From assembly GCF_030812335.1 (NCBI RefSeq), contig NZ_JAUSSN010000003.1, forward strand, positions 310,001-374,000: 64,000 nucleotides of DNA, given 5' to 3'. The DNA comes from Pseudarthrobacter oxydans (GTDB lineage Bacteria; Actinomycetota; Actinomycetes; Actinomycetales; Micrococcaceae). The translations under genes were made by a program, and so were the position numbers. The notes under the pieces are model-generated. The model was given only the letters and a program-made list of their open reading frames with translations. It was not told where the DNA came from and searched no databases. Below, piece by piece: positions 60,403 through 64,000 of this stretch (position 1 is the first letter of the stretch; the number at the start of each line of letters is the position of its first letter).

Positions 60403-61566
60403 TCAGCAGGTCGCTTCGATGGCCTGCACGAGGTCGGCCACAATGTCGGACGGGTCCTCCAGGCCCACCGACACGCGCAGCAGGCTGGCGTGCGGCTTGG
60501 CATCGGCGGCAACGGGCCGGTGGGTCAGCCCGGCCGGGTGCTGGATCAGGGTGTCGATGCCGCCGAGCGAGACCGCATGCGTGATCATGCCGACGGCGGA
60601 CGGGATCCTTTCGGCATGCTCGGCACTGCCCACCTCGAAGGCGAGCAGCGAGCCGGGACCGGACATTTGCGTTCCGATCAGCCCCTGCGGATCGCACTCG
60701 GGCAGCCCCGGGTAGAAGACGCGCCGGACGAGCCCGTGACCGGCCAGGGCGGCGGCGACCTTCTGCGCACTCGCCTGCTGCGCACGCACCCGGACCGGCA
60801 GCGTGGCCAGCCCGCGGTGGAGCAGGTAGGCGGGCCAGGGTGTGAGGATGCCGCCGGTGACGGCCCGGATCTGGCGCAGCCTGGTGGTCCATTCGGGAGC
60901 CGCGGCCACCACGCCGCCCATGGCGTCGCCGTGTCCGCCGAGGAATTTGGTGGCGCTGTGCAGCACCATCGCGGCGCCGTGCAGATAGGGCTGCTGGAGG
61001 ACGGGACTGGCGAAGGTGTTGTCGACCAGGACCGGGACGCCGTCCGCCGCGGCGGCCACGCGGGCGATGTCGACCAGCTCCAGGCTCGGGTTGGCGGGCG
61101 TCTCCAGGATCACCAGGCCGGTGTCGGGGCGGAGCGCGGCGCGGACGCCCTCCGCGGTTGTGAACGTGACGTCGTTGCCCAGCACGCCCGAGGCCAGCAG
61201 GTGGTCGCTGCCGCCGTAGAGCGGCCGCACCGCGACGACGTGCTTCTTTCCGGTGGCGACGACGGCGAGCAGCACGGCGCTGAGCGCGGCCATGCCGGTG
61301 GCGAACGCCACGGCCTCCGGGGTGTCCTCGAGGACGGCGACGCCCTCCTCGAACCGCGCCACGGTGGGATTCCAGAGCCGCTGGTAGACGGTGCTCTGGC
61401 CATCGACGTGGGTGCCGCCGGTGGCCATGTGCTCATAGGCGAGCCCGCCGTCGTGCACGGAGGGCAGGGGCGCCGTGGTGGACAAGTCGATCGGCACGGC
61501 GTGCACGCCCAGTTCAGTGAGTCCGTTTCGGCCGGCGTGGACGGCCAGCGAGTCTTGAGAAAGCAC
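60403..61566 (-). CDS. Cystathionine gamma-synthase / gamma-lyase family PLP enzyme
   Basis: 387 residues, Cys/Met metabolism PLP family. YQRLWNPTVARFEEGVAVLEDTPEAVAFATGMAA, VDNTFASPVLQQPYLHGAAMVLHSATKFLGGHGDAMGG with the PLP lysine, and the C-terminal SLGGIDTLIQHPAG and LLRVSVGLEDP motifs are complete. It could be a cystathionine gamma-synthase, gamma-lyase or methionine gamma-lyase; these cannot be told apart here. GTG start with AAGGAG. It is divergent from an Lrp regulator 132 bp away, which suggests amino-acid-responsive control. Confidence 0.88.
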   Translation of the reverse strand: MLSQDSLAVHAGRNGLTELGVHAVPIDLSTTAPLPSVHDGGLAYEHMATGGTHVDGQSTVYQRLWNPTVARFEEGVAVLEDTPEAVAFATGMAALSAVLLAVVATGKKHVVAVRPLYGGSDHLLASGVLGNDVTFTTAEGVRAALRPDTGLVILETPANPSLELVDIARVAAAADGVPVLVDNTFASPVLQQPYLHGAAMVLHSATKFLGGHGDAMGGVVAAAPEWTTRLRQIRAVTGGILTPWPAYLLHRGLATLPVRVRAQQASAQKVAAALAGHGLVRRVFYPGLPECDPQGLIGTQMSGPGSLLAFEVGSAEHAERIPSAVGMITHAVSLGGIDTLIQHPAGLTHRPVAADAKPHASLLRVSVGLEDPSDIVADLVQAIEATC

Positions 61567-61698
61567 CTTGCTCCTTATGAATATTCACCGTTGAATTCCG
61601 CAAGTATCTGGCAATAATTCGGAGTTTTGTAGGGCCCGCGAATGGAAGTGTCGGAATGCGCCGTTTATGATGAACTGACAACCCATCAAGGAGGATCC

Positions 61699-62205
61699 GT
61701 GAGTAGCAGTGCGAAGAATCTTCGGCCGGGAGCGGGTGCCGGCGAGCCGCTGGACGCTATCGACGAGCGCCTGCTCGCGGCACTCGTGGCCGATGCCCGA
61801 ATCTCCAACAAGCAGCTGGCCGAGCTGGTCGGCATCGCGCCGTCCACGGCCCTGATGCGCACCCGGGCGCTCTCCGAGCGCGGGATTATCCAGGGCTTCG
61901 AGGCGAAGCTGAGCCTCTCCGCGATCGGCCGCTCCGTGCAGGCCCTCATCGCCGTCAGGCTCCGCGCCCACGACCGGGAACAGATCGACCGCTTCACGGC
62001 CCGGGTCCCGAAGCTCCCGGCCGTGCTCTCGACCTTCCACACCTCGGGCTCGGTGGACTACCTGCTGCACATCGCCGTCGCCACCACCGAGGACCTCCGC
62101 GACTGGGTGCTGGACAATCTGGCCACGGATCCGGTGGTGGGGCACACCGAGACCACCCTCGTGTTCGACCACATCCAGGGCAACCAGGGCCCGCTGCCCG
62201 ACTAG
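61699..62205 (+). CDS. Lrp/AsnC-family transcriptional regulator
   Basis: 168 residues from the GTG at 61699, set by a perfect AAGGAGG 4 nt upstream; an earlier ATG was rejected. Helix-turn-helix: IDERLLAALVADARISNKQLAELVGIAPSTALMRTRALSERGIIQGFEAKL. The RAM ligand domain follows (VQALIAVRLRAHDREQIDRF, GSVDYLLHIAVATTEDLRDWVLD). It probably controls the divergent Cys/Met PLP enzyme in response to an amino acid. It converges with an MFS gene. Confidence 0.9.
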   Translation: MSSSAKNLRPGAGAGEPLDAIDERLLAALVADARISNKQLAELVGIAPSTALMRTRALSERGIIQGFEAKLSLSAIGRSVQALIAVRLRAHDREQIDRFTARVPKLPAVLSTFHTSGSVDYLLHIAVATTEDLRDWVLDNLATDPVVGHTETTLVFDHIQGNQGPLPD

Positions 62206-62255
62206 CGGGTCCGGGCCGCTTCAACTTCGGCGCCGCTTCGGCTCCGACGGGGCAG

Positions 62256-63494
62256 TCAGGCGCGGCGCAGCGCCGCGCGCAGCGTGACGGCGGCAAGGGT
62301 GGCCGAGGCGATCGAACAGAGCACCACAAAGCCGGCGACCGCCGTCTGCAGGCCGACCACGCCGGCGGCGAGCCCCAGCCCGATGACGGGAAAGGCGCTG
62401 CCGAGATACGTGATGACGTAGACCGTGCTGATGATCTGGGCGTGGCGGGAAGGTTCGACTTTGCCGGCCACATCGTTGAAGACGGTCCGGAAGGACACAC
62501 CCTGGCCCAGGCCCGCGGTGATGCTCGCGAGGATCAGCAGCCAGGGACTGTTCCAGGCGGCGGCCGCGGCGATCAGCAGCACCGACACGGCGAGCATGCC
62601 CAGTCCGATCGGCACCACGAAGCGTCCCCGCACGGCGAGGAGCTGGCTGAGCGCGGAGGACGCGAGCGTCAGTCCCGCCAGCAGGCCGATCAGCGGCCTC
62701 GAATCGGCGTGGACGATCTGGGCGAAATAGCTGGGCGCCAGGGAAAGGCAGAAGCCGAAGACGGTGAAGCTGAGGAACCCCACCGAAGACGCCAGCCAGA
62801 AGGCGCCGCGCGCCTCACTGGACACCGACGGGCGGCGGGGCGCCAGTACGCGCAACGGCTGCGGACCCGCGACCGAGGTGATGGCCGGACGGGCCTTCAG
62901 CAGGTACAGCGGGACCAGCAGCGCGGCCAGGACCAGGGAATGCAGGTAGTACGGCGTGGTCGTGGGCCCGGGCAGCAGCGAGAGCACTCCCCCGATGGCC
63001 GGGCCGGCCGCCACGCCCCCGGCGGAGGCCAGCAGGGTGAACCGCGAGGCCCACTCGGGGCGGCTGGGCAGCAGCTCCCGCAGGGCCGCCGAGCTGGCGC
63101 CGGTGGCGAGTGCCACCGCGATGCCCTGCAGCGCCCTGCCGACACACAGCGCGAACATGCTGTCCGCCGCGGCGAAAACGGAGCCGCCTGCGAGGCCCAC
63201 CAGCACCGCAAGGACCAGCGCGGCCCGGCGTCCGATGTGGTCGGACCAGTGGCCGGCCAGGATCAGGGTCGCCACCAGCGCCAGGACATACGCGGAGAAG
63301 GCCACCGTGACGCCGAAGGCGGTAATGCCCAGTTTGGCCTGCAGCAGCGGGTACAGCGGCGTGGCAAGATTCGCGCCGACCAGCAGCGTGAAGATCACGA
63401 CGCCGGCCATCACCAGCCGTGCCGTGGTGGAAGCGTCCCAGCCGCAGCGGTCTGCCGTGGCGGGGCGCATGCGAAGTTCGCTGAAGACCGTCAT
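62256..63494 (-). CDS. MFS transporter
   Basis: 412 residues from the ATG at 63494 (MTVFSELRMRPATAD), with AAGG upstream; 42 extra codons in the open frame are not membrane-protein-like and overlap the promoter region. Twelve membrane helices; the loop GHWSDHIGRRAALVLAVLVGLAGG is the MFS signature. No substrate can be assigned. It is divergent from a second Lrp gene, so an amino acid or related metabolite may be exported under Lrp control; this is inference. Confidence 0.85.
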   Translation of the reverse strand: MTVFSELRMRPATADRCGWDASTTARLVMAGVVIFTLLVGANLATPLYPLLQAKLGITAFGVTVAFSAYVLALVATLILAGHWSDHIGRRAALVLAVLVGLAGGSVFAAADSMFALCVGRALQGIAVALATGASSAALRELLPSRPEWASRFTLLASAGGVAAGPAIGGVLSLLPGPTTTPYYLHSLVLAALLVPLYLLKARPAITSVAGPQPLRVLAPRRPSVSSEARGAFWLASSVGFLSFTVFGFCLSLAPSYFAQIVHADSRPLIGLLAGLTLASSALSQLLAVRGRFVVPIGLGMLAVSVLLIAAAAAWNSPWLLILASITAGLGQGVSFRTVFNDVAGKVEPSRHAQIISTVYVITYLGSAFPVIGLGLAAGVVGLQTAVAGFVVLCSIASATLAAVTLRAALRRA

Positions 63495-63622
63495 GACCTT
63501 GCCCTTGCCCTTGCATGGAAGCGGGCCGCGTGTTCCCCCTGGTGGGGAATCGCCAGCCCGTTCTGATTCGATACTCCAGAGTGGTGCATTGCTGCTCCGT
63601 GCAGCTAAATTCCATGCCAAAA

Positions 63623-63639
63623 TTGATCAAAACAATCAA
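63623..63639. promoter_or_regulatory. AT-rich inverted repeat between MFS and Lrp genes
   Basis: TTGAT (63623-63627) and ATCAA (63635-63639) form an inverted repeat with a 7-nt centre in an AT-rich patch that stands out in this GC-rich DNA, between divergent genes. It is a plausible Lrp-type operator. Confidence 0.4.
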
Positions 63640-63654
63640 TCATCCGCCCTCACA

Positions 63655-64000
63655 GTGAACCGAAGTGACGTTTTGAACAGCCTGGACCCCACCGACCTGA
63701 AAATCCTGCTGGAACTGATCCGGGACCCGCGGGTCCAGATCGGCGACCTCAGCGAAAAACTGGGCATTGCCCGCAACACCGCGCAGTCCCGCGTCCGGCG
63801 CATGCAGCGTTCGGGTTTGCTGCACGACGGCGGCCGCGAGATCGATCTTGAAGCGGTGGGCTACGACGTCGTGGCCTTCGTGACGATCGAGGTCAACCAC
63901 CGGGAACTCGACGGTGTGGTGGGAGCCCTGCGCCTGATCGCGCAGGTCCTGGAGGTCCACGAGATCTCCGGCCGCGGCGATGTGTGGTGCCGCGTGGTGG
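63655..64000 (+). CDS. Lrp/AsnC-family regulator, cut by the right edge
   Basis: Open frame from a GTG at 63655 (or the TTG at 63673) to the window end without a stop, about 115 codons seen. It begins NSLDPTDLKILLELIRDP and has the helix-turn-helix VQIGDLSEKLGIARNTAQSRVRRMQRSGLL, then the start of the RAM domain (YDVVAFVTIEVNHRELDGVVGAL, EVHEISGRGDVWCRVV). The remaining part, roughly 40 residues, is outside the window. Divergent from the MFS gene and probably its regulator. Confidence 0.85.
   Translation, partial: MNRSDVLNSLDPTDLKILLELIRDPRVQIGDLSEKLGIARNTAQSRVRRMQRSGLLHDGGREIDLEAVGYDVVAFVTIEVNHRELDGVVGALRLIAQVLEVHEISGRGDVWCRVV

Noticed and set aside
57942..60512. 856-codon minus-strand frame suggesting a giant fused LysR protein
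   Set aside because: Only the last 327 codons are LysR; the rest is antisense to the MFS gene, and the LysR part has its own ATG and ribosome-binding site.

Overview
The window is a high-GC actinobacterial chromosome segment, most likely from the Micrococcaceae (Arthrobacter / Pseudarthrobacter type). Evidence: GC-rich coding sequence, frequent GTG/TTG starts, many leaderless-looking promoters, a GluABCD-type glutamate transporter, the succinylase branch of DAP/lysine synthesis (dapC, dapD, dapE), a DUF3117 protein, a sigE-rseA-tatB-mrp cluster, and gene order that, from memory, follows the Mycobacterium tuberculosis Rv1107-Rv1232 region in broad outline. No rRNA, tRNA, CRISPR array, prophage, transposase or insertion sequence was seen; most of the window is core chromosome.

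Layout. 0-7.6 kb: a general-stress membrane protein, an MgtE-N/CBS protein with a DUF1003 partner, the Mrp ATPase, TatB, and the ECF sigma factor SigE with its zinc anti-sigma factor, then an O-methyltransferase. 7.6-11 kb: DUF3117 protein, GT-C membrane glycosyltransferase, DivIVA-like protein, LOG-family hydrolase. 11-14.4 kb: gluABCD. 14.5-17.7 kb: divergent dapE and dapD plus a membrane-anchored lysozyme-fold protein. 17.7-22.7 kb: TetR locus with an operator-like palindrome, citrate synthase, dapC-fdxA, a small SH3-like protein. 22.7-24.1 kb: the only clearly accessory patch, an AbiEi-like/DUF559-type nuclease gene flanked on both sides by spaced GGACAT/GGGCATGTCC motifs. 24.1-28.1 kb: small membrane protein, TypA, SGNH lipoprotein, MbcA/ParS-like protein. 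28.2-41.1 kb: two tandem peptide (Opp/Dpp-type) ABC transporters on the minus strand, with a PH-domain gene inserted antisense in the upstream one. 41.4-50 kb: YchF, RmuC, IspH, a membrane protein, XseA-XseB, PPK2, AlaA-like aminotransferase. 50-53.7 kb: an OpuC/ProU-type compatible-solute ABC transporter. 53.9-57.9 kb: RsgA with a possible 26-residue upstream leader peptide, NUDIX hydrolase, GlcNAc-kinase-like protein, nitronate monooxygenase. 57.9-64 kb: LysR/MFS pair, a Cys/Met PLP enzyme divergent from an Lrp regulator, and a second MFS gene divergent from a second Lrp regulator that runs off the right edge.

How the genes work together: envelope stress and export (SigE, RseA, TatB), cell-wall precursor supply (DapC/D/E), nutrient uptake (Glu, two Opp systems, OpuC), translation GTPases (TypA, YchF, RsgA) and DNA repair (RmuC, XseAB). 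The strongest unexplained signal is the repeat array around the nuclease gene at 22.8-24.1 kb. Next are the rsgA leader ORF, the oversized OppB permease, and the repeated TANNNT-N6-start arrangement that points to leaderless mRNAs.
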